DNA from: HdN1 sp052035295
Lineage (GTDB): Bacteria > Pseudomonadota > Gammaproteobacteria > Pseudomonadales > Ketobacteraceae
Direction of reading: 5' to 3'
Assembly (NCBI GenBank): GCA_052035295.1
Contig: JBPOHS010000027.1
Coordinates: forward strand, 39,480-103,479
DNA: 64,000 nucleotides
A program made the position numbers and the translations under genes. Shown here piece by piece: positions 26,331 through 35,660 of the stretch (positions are counted from its first letter, which is position 1; the number at the start of each line of letters is the position of its first letter). The notes beneath the pieces were generated by a model that searched no databases, was not told the DNA's origin, and saw only the letters and a program-made list of their open reading frames with translations.

Positions 26331-27659
26331 TTACAATGACCTGAATCGGCCACTCATGGCTCGCGTTTGTGCCGCAAAATTCTTCGGACTGAAGGAATGT
26401 TCATCCTCCACCAGCTGGTATAGCTTGTCGACATCGCCTTTCAGGCGATCATTGGCTCCCAGCGTAATAACGATCATGTCGACAGCCATCACTGCCTGCT
26501 CTGCCGATGTATAGTCACGATATTCACCCTTGCCGGCTTGGTCGAACAAGTCATTGACAATCCCCTGCAGGTCAGACTTGGCAAAAGATGTTTTCTTGAC
26601 CGACGATTCAATGGCCACGAGCACCTGGTCCAGCGTTCTACCAGCATCAATAACGGCCGCCTTCGATACCAACGACGCCTTGTGCCACGCCCGCGTGGCA
26701 TTCAAAAGCGCTGACAACTGATCGGGGGCCTTGCGGGCAACGATGACACGCAACATGGTCAACGGCGCATCATTGAGTCGAACCGTTCCTGGCGGTAACC
26801 CACCTTGCAGATCGGCCGACTGCCAGCGTAGATCATCCATGGGATGGTGGCACGCGTGACAATCAAAGAAAGATGGCTCTGGCGACAGGGAGTTGGCCTT
26901 AAACCAATGGGAATCCATGAGTTTGAGCAGGCGACGCGCGGTTTGAACCTGCCCCACCGCCCACATCACCGGGTCGACTATTTCTCCCTTACGCTTGCGG
27001 TAATCGTCGTCGACATTGTAATGCGCCGGCTGCAGTACCGTGAAGGTATCCAGCTCAAAGCTCATGCGCGGATGTCCTGCGCCCATGATGCGATGGGTCG
27101 CGAACTGATTGTCATTGCCAAGGTGACAGGACAGACACAACTCAGCGCGCGCTACCGGATCTTCCGTGGGATACATACCCGACTGCAGATTTTTTTCATG
27201 GGTTGCCTGCGTATCCGTGTGCGACTTGATCCACGCTTCTGCCCCCCCGTGGCAAGTCTCGCAGCCTATCCCATCCGTTATCTGGAACTTTGGCCCTCGC
27301 ACACTGCTTGCGACATTGTCTGCATGGCAGTCCAGACACTCTTTTGCCTTGGTGGCATCAGCAATGCCGAGCTTGGCAGCAATGGATTTAGACTGGGCAT
27401 TTTGCAACACCTTGTACGCCTGCGCATGCTTGTCATGCCGTGACCAGATGCGGTACTCGTTTCGCCAGATGTTCGATTCGCTACTTTCACTCACCGCACC
27501 ATGACAGGTAGACGATGCACAACTCGCGACGCCAAGGTGTTTGCGCGTATCCTGCTGCGGAAATGTCGCCGCGCGCGAGGCTTCGTTCAACGACAACAGT
27601 CCCGCCATCAGGAAGACAAGCGCCAGCAACAAACGCCGCCACGTCGATGCGTGTATCAT
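26331..27659 (-). CDS. Multihaem cytochrome c (c554-like) with one CX4CH site
   Basis: A 442-residue secreted protein: N-terminal signal sequence (RRLLLALVFLMAGLLSL, cleavage near SRA-ATF), then five haem attachment sites. Four are CXXCH (CLDCH, CETCH, CLSCH, CHACH); the first is CASSTCH, a CX4CH spacing. The arrangement and motifs such as GPKFQITDGIGCETCHG and GAGHPRMSFEL are like cytochrome c554/hydroxylamine-oxidoreductase-related proteins. The haem part covers about residues 45-290; the C-terminal third is helical. ATG 27659 follows GGTGAGG, 4 bases after the decahaem gene. It is a likely periplasmic electron carrier between inner- and outer-membrane parts of the conduit. Confidence 0.9.
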   Translation of the reverse strand: MIHASTWRRLLLALVFLMAGLLSLNEASRAATFPQQDTRKHLGVASCASSTCHGAVSESSESNIWRNEYRIWSRHDKHAQAYKVLQNAQSKSIAAKLGIADATKAKECLDCHADNVASSVRGPKFQITDGIGCETCHGGAEAWIKSHTDTQATHEKNLQSGMYPTEDPVARAELCLSCHLGNDNQFATHRIMGAGHPRMSFELDTFTVLQPAHYNVDDDYRKRKGEIVDPVMWAVGQVQTARRLLKLMDSHWFKANSLSPEPSFFDCHACHHPMDDLRWQSADLQGGLPPGTVRLNDAPLTMLRVIVARKAPDQLSALLNATRAWHKASLVSKAAVIDAGRTLDQVLVAIESSVKKTSFAKSDLQGIVNDLFDQAGKGEYRDYTSAEQAVMAVDMIVITLGANDRLKGDVDKLYQLVEDEHSFSPKNFAAQTRAMSGRFRSL

Positions 27660-27663
27660 GGCC

Positions 27664-30600
27664 TCACCGTCCTTGCACTTTGTCAGAAACGTACCAGGGC
27701 TTGCCTTTTTCATTCAGGTAAAGTTTCCTGGCTTCGTCCTGATTCAAAGGCCGCGCCCCCAGGCGTCCGAATACCGCGACCTGACCACCGGTTTCATCAA
27801 CACCCCGATCGCGTTCCAAAGGACGCGACAACGACAACGCCGGGGATGAGGTTTTACGCCACGCAATCAGTTCCGGTTTTGGCGCCGGGCTGAAGCCATA
27901 GAATTTCGGTTGCGAATCCGGCGAGGTCATTTGCAGTATCTTCATACCGTTTTTCCCGTCGGCGACATAAGCGAACAAGGTAGCATTGGTACTCGCAAGG
28001 ATGACGTCGCGAGCATCATTGAGCGTTCCGTCTGCCGTGAATTGTTGATATAAACGCATCCTTTCGGGATTCTTGACATCAACAATCACCAGCCCCTGTT
28101 TGCCCGCCGCCACATACGCGTAGGTTCGCGATACAAACACCTTGTGGGCATCTTCCAGCGCGATCAGGTTATTGGCGATCAACACGGGTTGCTGCGGATG
28201 CGTGACATCCACGACCTTCAGCCCGTCCTTGTCAGTCACAAACAAATACCGGAACTGCAACATTGAGGCACGACCATCCTGCAACGGAATGATCGCTTCG
28301 GTTTTCGGTTTGAGTGGATCATCCAGATTGACCACGACCAGCCCTTTGTCAGCCATGACATAAGCGTAATAACCACCGAGGGTGACGTGTCTTGCACCAT
28401 CCAGCACGCCAGCGTCGTTCCAGGTCACGGCACGCTTGATGAAATTGTTCTTGGAGTCACCGTCGGTAAACAGATTGATATCCGTCAGTATCAAGCCTTC
28501 TTTCGCGTCCGTGATAACGGCATAGTTATAGATCGGATGAAACGCCTGTTCCATGTTGGTGACTCGCATCAGATCCCCCTCGTTACGCGGTGGACTGACG
28601 GGCTGCGTGGTGGGCAGCACGACACAAGTGGCGTTTTCGGTATCGATATGGGCATCGTGACCCAGCGGCGAAAACGGTGCCGTCACGATACGCTGCGATA
28701 CCCCTTTGTTCGCGATGGAAGCAATATCGTAGACACGGAAACCTTTTTTGCCCTCGGCGACATAAAGGTATTCCCCGCGCATCTGCAAACAGTTGGCGAA
28801 GCCCGCCGTATGGTCATGGCCTTCCGGCAACGCCTTATTGCGGTCCTGATGCTGCTTGAAGTAATCCGGATACGCATATTTCTGCAGGTAACTGCCAATG
28901 ACAGCTTGCGGTTCTTCCCACTCGGTCACCTGTACGCCGGTCACGGCTTCTTCCAGGCCAACCCAGGCGTAATAGCCGACGAAATTGACAAAATTGGTGC
29001 CCTGTAACAGCAGCTGAGCCATCCATGCATTGTTGTCGTTATCTTTCGACAAGTGACAATCCGTACACGTCTTGGTTTCGGTCTTGCGTTCGGTATGCGG
29101 ATAATGGGTGTTGAACGCCTGTGAGGAATAGCCACTGGCCGCAATGGGAGGCTGTTGAATGTAAATTTTTTCACGATTGGCGTTGGTCGACGACAATACC
29201 AGGGCTGAGGTAGACCGCACTGGCGCAATGCGAGAACCTTGCGGTGATCCCTGACGACCGAGATGGAACATTTCATCACGGGCCACTTGCGGGTTGTAAG
29301 TCGCATAGTTGCGCGTTTCTCCGCCCTCGTAATGGTGACGTTCGGTTTTCCAGTTGGCTTCGATAGGCAGATGGCAACCGCCACAGCTGGTGGTCCAGGA
29401 CGTGTGGCAAGTAAAGCACTCCATTTCGTCATCGTTGTGGGCAAGTTGATCGGCGGGAACCGTCAAGCCAAAGGCCAGCGTGTCCGTATTTTTGCTCATG
29501 GTCTTGGCGCGGGCAGCCTTCTCGTTATAGTGCTTGTTGCCCGGCGTCACCGAATCCTTGACCAGCGACATTTTCCATTCTTTCTTGGGATCGAGCACCG
29601 AACGCTGTATCAGCTCTCCGTCCACCCACTCAAAACGCAACCGACCATCGGCGTTACGGATCTGGGTCATGTCAGTGGAACCGGTGGACGCTGGCCCGCT
29701 CATCACCAGGGAAGGATAGCTGCTCGCCGTGCCGTGACAGTCGCGACAGTCAATTTCCACACCGAGCGCAACCTCACCCACGATATGGCCGTTGCCGTGC
29801 GAATCCTGGGCAAAGTGACAATCCACGCAAGCCATACCGACATCGACGTGTATCGATGACATGTGAACAGCCTTGGAAAACTTTTTCGGATCGTCATCAG
29901 CAACGATCACACCATCCTTGTCGAGAAGATTGCCTTCCCGATCCCGTTTGTAGATCGCACGAAAATTCCAGCCGTGACCGTGATAATCAGCAAACTGGGT
30001 ATCCTTCAGCTCCGGGTTGAGACTGGAGACATTCTTGAGGAAATCGACATCGCCCCATTTCCCGCGTGGCGCAGCACCTTCCGGATTGCGATCGAGCACC
30101 TTGCGTGTTTGCTCGTGGTCAGGATATGCCTGTTTTTCCGGCCACATTTTCGGCGCATCGGATTCGTAATCCCACATGGTGTAGCCAAGATAGGTATTCA
30201 TGAACATGTTGGGTTGGTGCATGTGACAAATCATGCACTGCGACGTCGGAATCTGGCGCGAAAAGCTGTGCTTGAGCGGATGCCCTTCTTCTGTTTTCGA
30301 AATGGTGGGATCAACGGTTTGCGTCTTGCCCTCATGTCCGAATTTCGCATATGCGAAAGAATGCCGCTCATCCCGGTCGTTGGCATATACGACATGACAG
30401 CCGGTGCAGCCAGAGTTACGATAATCGCCCGGTTGATCGTTGGTGCCCATGAACCACGAGAAAGGATCATTCAAGCGGGTTTTGTGAATATTGATCACGG
30501 GAACCGCAATTCTTGCCCCGGTACCCGGCCCACGATTCGACTGTTTGAAATCGGGGCGACCGGGTTCCTCCAGGCGCTGGATATTTCCGGCGATATTGGG

Positions 30601-31431
30601 AAGACCGGTTTCCGGGAACAAGTGAGAAATGTTTCTGCCACCGGATTCGAATACCCGAAAAATATCGCCCGGTTTGATGGTTTCCCACGCCGGCAGCGGA
30701 TACAACACTTCCAGCATGTTCTTTTCTTTCATTTCATCTGTCAGCGCCATGGGCGCCTTCAGCATGGCAGGTTCGCCCTCGCGGGTATATGCCTCACCCA
30801 CCAGATAACGCTTGAACGGCAATATTCCATTGTTGTACGCCGCCCCACCCCACAGCATCGCACCGGTCGACATCAGACTGCGTTCAGCCGCTTGAATAAC
30901 GGGCAAGTGGCAAGCACCACAGGACTCGCGCGCAATACGATAATCACCGGGATTCATGAACCGAATGAATTCGGGTGACTCACGATTGAGCAAGGTAAAG
31001 GAATGCTCCGGATTTCGCGACGACGGGTAATGCCAATCATCGGGGTATTGCGGCAAGACGTGTGCGCGCTCCATGAGCGCTGCGTATTGTTTATCCGCAC
31101 GCTTCAAATCTGGTGCCGCAGACACCTTGGCATTACCGCCATGGCAATCGGTACACCCCAGTTTGACCCCCGGGCTTTCGTGCATTGAAAGTTGATCGGT
31201 TTGCGTATGGCAAGAAATGCAACCTGCACTCTTGTCGTTGACTTCCGCTTCCGACTGGCGTGCTGGTGCAGGTGGTGCTGTCACCGCCGAATAATCGCGT
31301 TCTACCTTGCGGGAGCCGGTGCTGGCGCTCGCGACATCCACGCGGAACATGCCAATAACAACCAGCAGCAGAAGAATAACGGTGGCCACGAGCGGCGATT
31401 TGTGATTTGTTTTTCTTGCCAGTGAATCCAT
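27664..31431 (-). CDS. Decahaem cytochrome c fused to an LVIVD-repeat beta-propeller
   Basis: A 1255-residue protein with a single N-terminal hydrophobic segment (VATVILLLLVVIGMF; signal or anchor). Residues 65-800 hold ten CXXCH sites: CISCH, CTDCH, CGACH, CTGCH, CMICH, CVDCH, CRDCH, CFTCH, CGGCH and CTDCH. The C-terminal part (about 860-1190) repeats segments of the form YAYVAxGKQGLVIVDV, i.e. LVIVD repeats that build a beta-propeller often found on secreted and surface proteins. The cytochrome would carry electrons through the periplasm or at the cell surface while the propeller binds a partner or substrate. It lies between the outer-membrane barrel and the c554-like gene with gaps of 19 and 4 bases. 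Confidence 0.9.
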   Translation of the reverse strand: MDSLARKTNHKSPLVATVILLLLVVIGMFRVDVASASTGSRKVERDYSAVTAPPAPARQSEAEVNDKSAGCISCHTQTDQLSMHESPGVKLGCTDCHGGNAKVSAAPDLKRADKQYAALMERAHVLPQYPDDWHYPSSRNPEHSFTLLNRESPEFIRFMNPGDYRIARESCGACHLPVIQAAERSLMSTGAMLWGGAAYNNGILPFKRYLVGEAYTREGEPAMLKAPMALTDEMKEKNMLEVLYPLPAWETIKPGDIFRVFESGGRNISHLFPETGLPNIAGNIQRLEEPGRPDFKQSNRGPGTGARIAVPVINIHKTRLNDPFSWFMGTNDQPGDYRNSGCTGCHVVYANDRDERHSFAYAKFGHEGKTQTVDPTISKTEEGHPLKHSFSRQIPTSQCMICHMHQPNMFMNTYLGYTMWDYESDAPKMWPEKQAYPDHEQTRKVLDRNPEGAAPRGKWGDVDFLKNVSSLNPELKDTQFADYHGHGWNFRAIYKRDREGNLLDKDGVIVADDDPKKFSKAVHMSSIHVDVGMACVDCHFAQDSHGNGHIVGEVALGVEIDCRDCHGTASSYPSLVMSGPASTGSTDMTQIRNADGRLRFEWVDGELIQRSVLDPKKEWKMSLVKDSVTPGNKHYNEKAARAKTMSKNTDTLAFGLTVPADQLAHNDDEMECFTCHTSWTTSCGGCHLPIEANWKTERHHYEGGETRNYATYNPQVARDEMFHLGRQGSPQGSRIAPVRSTSALVLSSTNANREKIYIQQPPIAASGYSSQAFNTHYPHTERKTETKTCTDCHLSKDNDNNAWMAQLLLQGTNFVNFVGYYAWVGLEEAVTGVQVTEWEEPQAVIGSYLQKYAYPDYFKQHQDRNKALPEGHDHTAGFANCLQMRGEYLYVAEGKKGFRVYDIASIANKGVSQRIVTAPFSPLGHDAHIDTENATCVVLPTTQPVSPPRNEGDLMRVTNMEQAFHPIYNYAVITDAKEGLILTDINLFTDGDSKNNFIKRAVTWNDAGVLDGARHVTLGGYYAYVMADKGLVVVNLDDPLKPKTEAIIPLQDGRASMLQFRYLFVTDKDGLKVVDVTHPQQPVLIANNLIALEDAHKVFVSRTYAYVAAGKQGLVIVDVKNPERMRLYQQFTADGTLNDARDVILASTNATLFAYVADGKNGMKILQMTSPDSQPKFYGFSPAPKPELIAWRKTSSPALSLSRPLERDRGVDETGGQVAVFGRLGARPLNQDEARKLYLNEKGKPWYVSDKVQGR

Positions 31432-31450
31432 GAGAACTCATTGCCCCGCA

Positions 31451-33361
31451 TCAATAGGTAAGTATCAGGTTGCCCAGCAGAGAGTACGGCTGCTCATCAT
31501 CGGCCAGTTGTTCATAGCCATCAGCCGGCAATAACACCGCGTACGAAAGTCTTGCTACCACGTTCTGATTGAAGAGTGGACGCCAGACAAGCGCGGCAGA
31601 CAGGTCCCAACCGATTTCCTTGTCGATTGGTGCCTGGTTGCGGGCAACTTCGAGAACCGCCGTGTTGTCAAAATAGAGATTATTGGCATTCAATGACAGC
31701 CTCAACTCGGGCAGCACATCGAAATCCGCACCGACACCCAGCAGATTGATGCCGGGATTGACGAAATTGGATTGACCTTCATCCTTCGAGGAGCGCAAGG
31801 AATTGAGTACCCCATTGCGTCCCGACAGCGTTACCCCGCCTCCACCGACCAGGGGCACGGCCTGCCGAATCCAGAAACTGGTGTCCGCCCCTGCAATCAA
31901 CGGGTTCTCAAGGATGGCGTCGAATCCACCCGACACATCGTCAAAAGGATCATCATCACCGCTGCCGTGCAGTGCCGACAAGCGACCACGAATCCAGTCA
32001 AAATCGCGGGAAAGCTCCATCGCCGCAAATCCGGCCTTGATATCACTCGACGCTTGGGTAAAGACGGAGGGGGTTTCCTCGCCGAAGGCATAGTACGTCG
32101 AGACTGAAAGGTTGTAACGCCCCAGATGACCGTCCCCATTGTACCCAAGGTAGGTCACATCATATTGCCTGGGAACCTCGGTTCCGATGGCCGAGGGACG
32201 CGTCAGAAATCCGTTCTTGTCATAGTAGTACTCGGTATCTTCCCGGTTCCGGTTGTGAACGAGCGCGATCTGCGAGGTAAACCCCGTGACGAACAAATCC
32301 TGACGATAAAGGTTGAACAGGAACACATCATCATCGCGCAAAGGTTCACCAACATCGTTCAAACCACTGTTGGTATCCTTCTCGATACGCCGAAACCACC
32401 CGAGATTGTATTGGTAGAGGTTATTGTCCCGGTTTCCGAACAGACGCACACCCAGCTGATTGTCGTTGAACAGAAAGCCCCTGAAGTCTACCGTTATAGG
32501 CTGGATTCCCACACGAATGCTGTCGAAATCATAACGCGACGAAACGTTGCGCAAATGGTAATCGGCAAAGGCAGCCTGAATACCTACATGGGAATCGGAA
32601 CGCGTGGGCCCCTGAGCGGGATCGGTATAAAGCCCCAGGCGTTCATCCAATTCGACACGATTCCAGTTGAACACCGGCGCAAACCGGAATTCGAGCTCCG
32701 GCGGCATAAACACGGTATTACCCTTGTAAACGACGAACTCCGTCGCCAGGTTCTGCACATAGGCATACTGATCGCCCTGTCCAAAGTTGTCGTTGGACCC
32801 CGGACTATCGGTACTTTGCCCGCCAACCGGCGTCGGCAGCCGACGAAATTCCATCACCGTGTCGGAGATACCGGTAAAGGCAAAGAACCATTTTTCGGCT
32901 CCATGCTGATAAAAAGGTTTGTCACCCTTCCAGGTGTTCTGGTTGTAGGGATCCCACCAGTGTTCCTGGTAACCCAGCGCATCCACAATGCGCCAACGAT
33001 CAGGTAACGCGATCGGCGCGGAAAACCCGTCTGCCGGTGGTTTGGGCATATTCGCCAGCAATTCGCCCTTGCGTTTCTGCGATAGCCCCCGATCAGCAAT
33101 GGGCGCATCAGGCGCTGCTGCCGGCGCAGTGGACCGCGGCAATTCCTTTTTTTCGCACTCGAACGTATTCAGGCGTTCTTCGGCAGCGCGCCCCGCACGA
33201 CGGCGCTGCTTGAATGTCGACTGGGTCTGCACGCAATCTTCATACGTCGCCGCTTCCTCGGCGGAAGCCGTTTGTACACACATGGCCGGAACCAGCAACG
33301 ATACGCCCAGTGTGGCCAGCGTTATTCCCTGGGTCGAATACCGCACGTTTCTTTTGCGCAT
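31451..33361 (-). CDS. Outer-membrane beta-barrel protein
   Basis: About 636 residues with a signal peptide (cleavage near QTASA-EE), a short N-terminal periplasmic segment with two cysteines about 28 residues apart, and a long stretch of alternating hydrophobic/polar strands rich in Asn, Asp, Tyr and Gly, ending in LLGNLILTY, the aromatic C-terminus typical of barrels inserted by BAM. I do not assign a known porin family; it resembles large alginate-export or DUF1302-type barrels in general texture. Placed next to secreted multihaem cytochromes, it may form the pore of a porin-cytochrome conduit as MtrB/PioB do. The ATG at 33361 has GAGG before it; ATG 33373 overlaps the preceding stop (ATGA) and is also possible. 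Confidence 0.75.
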   Translation of the reverse strand: MRKRNVRYSTQGITLATLGVSLLVPAMCVQTASAEEAATYEDCVQTQSTFKQRRRAGRAAEERLNTFECEKKELPRSTAPAAAPDAPIADRGLSQKRKGELLANMPKPPADGFSAPIALPDRWRIVDALGYQEHWWDPYNQNTWKGDKPFYQHGAEKWFFAFTGISDTVMEFRRLPTPVGGQSTDSPGSNDNFGQGDQYAYVQNLATEFVVYKGNTVFMPPELEFRFAPVFNWNRVELDERLGLYTDPAQGPTRSDSHVGIQAAFADYHLRNVSSRYDFDSIRVGIQPITVDFRGFLFNDNQLGVRLFGNRDNNLYQYNLGWFRRIEKDTNSGLNDVGEPLRDDDVFLFNLYRQDLFVTGFTSQIALVHNRNREDTEYYYDKNGFLTRPSAIGTEVPRQYDVTYLGYNGDGHLGRYNLSVSTYYAFGEETPSVFTQASSDIKAGFAAMELSRDFDWIRGRLSALHGSGDDDPFDDVSGGFDAILENPLIAGADTSFWIRQAVPLVGGGGVTLSGRNGVLNSLRSSKDEGQSNFVNPGINLLGVGADFDVLPELRLSLNANNLYFDNTAVLEVARNQAPIDKEIGWDLSAALVWRPLFNQNVVARLSYAVLLPADGYEQLADDEQPYSLLGNLILTY

Positions 33362-33369
33362 GTCGTGCC

Positions 33370-35379
33370 TCATTTGCCGGAACACACATTTTGTTCGCTA
33401 CTGTTGAGATAGGGTGTCTGCGGACATTGTACATAGCGCAAACGAACACCCTGCGGCACCAGCCTGTCACTGCGCATGGAAACCGGCGCATTGGAAAAAT
33501 CGCCACTGGCCTCTGCCACACCAAGAAACGCGATCATGTCATCCTGATCCACGCCATCCCCCGACACACCGATGGCACCCACCAGCGTATTACCCCGGTA
33601 AATGGGCACTCCTCCGGGGAAAAACTGCAATCCATTGGCCAACCTTGGGCCCACCGCAGGTTCAGTAACGCCGGGATCCGTATCGAGAACACTTTTGCGC
33701 CCCAGACAACCCGACGCCACATCCGTGCCCGTCAACCCCAACAGAAAGGCAAGATGATTAACCACACCGTTATAAGATACGTCGAGTTGCAAACCGATAT
33801 TGAACGCACTGAATTCGCCCGCCGGTTTGCTCAGCGGCCCTTGCCCACGCCCATCAATCCCGTCCGGAAAGAACGGTACTGCAATATTACCGGCGCCTCG
33901 GGACGAGAACGCGATGTCGCCGCTGGTCAAAGCACTGACATTGCCCAGGAAACCTTGCACATCACTCACGTAATTTGCCACGTCACTGGAAAAAGCCGAG
34001 CTGGCCGAGTTGCTGTCGAGATATTTTGCGTCGGGCACACTTCCAAGCACACTTGCCGCATCAGCCGATGACATGAACGCCGCTGTTCGCGCCTTTTGTA
34101 GCGAAACATCACTCCCAAAAACCGGTGCATCGCGGGTACGCGCCATGGCCAGTACCTCGCCGTCGGTATCGACAACGGCAATCGTAACGCGTGCCTGGGA
34201 ATTTTGCGGGGTACGAATTTGCGCGCGGGAGCGATTGGCGACATTCAGCGCGCTACGCACGATTGATTGCACTTCGTCTTGCGCCAGTTGCGTTCCCGAC
34301 GATGGCGGATAACGATTGCCGTCTGCATTGTCCACGAACACAAAGGCATCCAGCCCTGCATAATGCTCGTTGTCAGCGCGAACACCGGAAGCTGCTGTCG
34401 CAAACGCAGTGCCGGATTGAAGTGCACCGCCGAAATACCCCTCTACCGCGACGATATCGCCATCAGCAACCGAAAGCTCGGCAAAGGTGGCGTCTGCGGG
34501 AGCACCCATCAAGTCACCCGAGGTGGCATCGGAATAGCGCAGCGATTTTCCACCTGCGGTAATCCGGTCAGCCCGACGTTCGGTGGGTGCGCCAAAGCCA
34601 AGGCCAGCAGCAAGTGCAATCGCTTCGTCGTCATCCTGGTCGACATCGGTTACGTTGCGATCGATGGTATAAAGCGGCTTTTCGTTGGCCGGGCCAGCCA
34701 TGACCCCGACGCCACCGACAACGGTACCCCCACGGTACAAGGGAAATCCCCCTGGATCGCCACTGAGACCTAACGGCGAACGTTTGGGTCCAGGAGGCGT
34801 AGGCCCGCCATCGACAAAGGCACCCATGAAATCGGAACAGGCCAGTTGCGAAAACTGGACACCAAAAAGGGGGCCGGCGGGCTTTTGCTCCTCTCCCGGA
34901 TTGAAATGCTCCTGAATGATTTGACTGGCTGTGCGAGTGGAAAACGCATTGCCTTCTGACGACAGATATGCGCCCGTAACGGCCTTCGCAATGGCCCCAA
35001 GCGTTGACGGCACCAACTCAATGCCCTCGAGACCGCCCGTTGCACCGCTTTGTGTCGAGATCCGCATGGTCTTGAAGTCTTCGGCGGAGGAACCCGTTGC
35101 ACGCATCTGATACACACCGAGCACATTGCCAACCCGGTCAACGACAGCAATCGTAGCGACCAGCCCACGGGCCTGTGCTTCAGCCACGCCCTGGGCAATG
35201 ATCTGTTGAACATCGGAGATGCCTAGAAAGCTGTCTGCACCCACGCAGGAGCCGGTGCATTTGGATGTGGAGTCAGTGCCGGCATCGTGCGTCTGTGAAC
35301 CTCCTCCACAAGATACGAGCGAAACAAGGGCTGTGCCCAACAGAAACCTGCGTAGCGAATACACGTGACGATTCCCCAT
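33370..35379 (-). CDS. Lipoprotein with two HbpS/GlcG-like domains
   Basis: A 669-residue protein with a lipoprotein signal (RRFLLGTALVSLVSC, lipidated Cys). Two regions resemble the HbpS/GlcG haem-degrading fold: about 55-270 (VATIAVVDRVGNVLGVYQM, FPLYRGGTVVGGVGVM) and about 380-640 (VTIAVVDTDGEVLAMARTRD, IYRGNTLVGAIGVSGDGVD). In Streptomyces, HbpS binds haem and iron and reports redox stress; other members are of unknown role. This is the first gene of the minus-strand cluster, after a likely promoter (35404-35432), and its stop overlaps the barrel gene. It may bind haem or redox ligands near the cytochromes. ATG 35379 is chosen because the lipoprotein signal begins there. Confidence 0.82.
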   Translation of the reverse strand: MGNRHVYSLRRFLLGTALVSLVSCGGGSQTHDAGTDSTSKCTGSCVGADSFLGISDVQQIIAQGVAEAQARGLVATIAVVDRVGNVLGVYQMRATGSSAEDFKTMRISTQSGATGGLEGIELVPSTLGAIAKAVTGAYLSSEGNAFSTRTASQIIQEHFNPGEEQKPAGPLFGVQFSQLACSDFMGAFVDGGPTPPGPKRSPLGLSGDPGGFPLYRGGTVVGGVGVMAGPANEKPLYTIDRNVTDVDQDDDEAIALAAGLGFGAPTERRADRITAGGKSLRYSDATSGDLMGAPADATFAELSVADGDIVAVEGYFGGALQSGTAFATAASGVRADNEHYAGLDAFVFVDNADGNRYPPSSGTQLAQDEVQSIVRSALNVANRSRAQIRTPQNSQARVTIAVVDTDGEVLAMARTRDAPVFGSDVSLQKARTAAFMSSADAASVLGSVPDAKYLDSNSASSAFSSDVANYVSDVQGFLGNVSALTSGDIAFSSRGAGNIAVPFFPDGIDGRGQGPLSKPAGEFSAFNIGLQLDVSYNGVVNHLAFLLGLTGTDVASGCLGRKSVLDTDPGVTEPAVGPRLANGLQFFPGGVPIYRGNTLVGAIGVSGDGVDQDDMIAFLGVAEASGDFSNAPVSMRSDRLVPQGVRLRYVQCPQTPYLNSSEQNVCSGK

Positions 35380-35403
35380 TCTTGTCGTTATGGCGGGGAT
35401 AAC

Positions 35404-35432
35404 TTTATGCAAGACCCGAGCTAGGTTGGCAA
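35404..35432 (-). promoter_or_regulatory. Putative sigma-70 promoter of the cytochrome cluster
   Basis: On the minus strand TTGCCA (35427-35432) and CATAAA (35404-35409) are 17 bases apart, 5/6 and 4/6 matches to the consensus. The -10 box lies about 25 bases before the lipoprotein start, giving a short leader. Confidence 0.4.
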
Positions 35433-35582
35433 AAAAGGCGGGGTGAATCAAAAACGAGAAAACTCATGACCCACGCATCCCCTGAGCGCAAACCATGAAC
35501 CACGTGTATTCGTCGAAAAAATGAAGACCGCCCCTGATCAACAATGTTAATGATTAAATTGTCAAAAGCCAGCCGGGGATTT

Positions 35583-35628
35583 AAAAAAAGCAGAAGGAAC
35601 CGGAACTTGCCAAGCAAATTCCGGTTCC
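35583..35628 (-). terminator. Terminator downstream of the phospholipase C-like gene
   Basis: A perfect 10-base stem GGAACCGGAA/TTCCGGTTCC (35596-35605 with 35619-35628) is followed on the minus strand by TCTGC and a run of seven T. It lies about 30 bases after the stop of the phospholipase C-like gene and separates it from the cluster. Confidence 0.75.
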
Positions 35629-35660
35629 TCGATCAGGAAGGGAGAACTCGACTTATAGCG

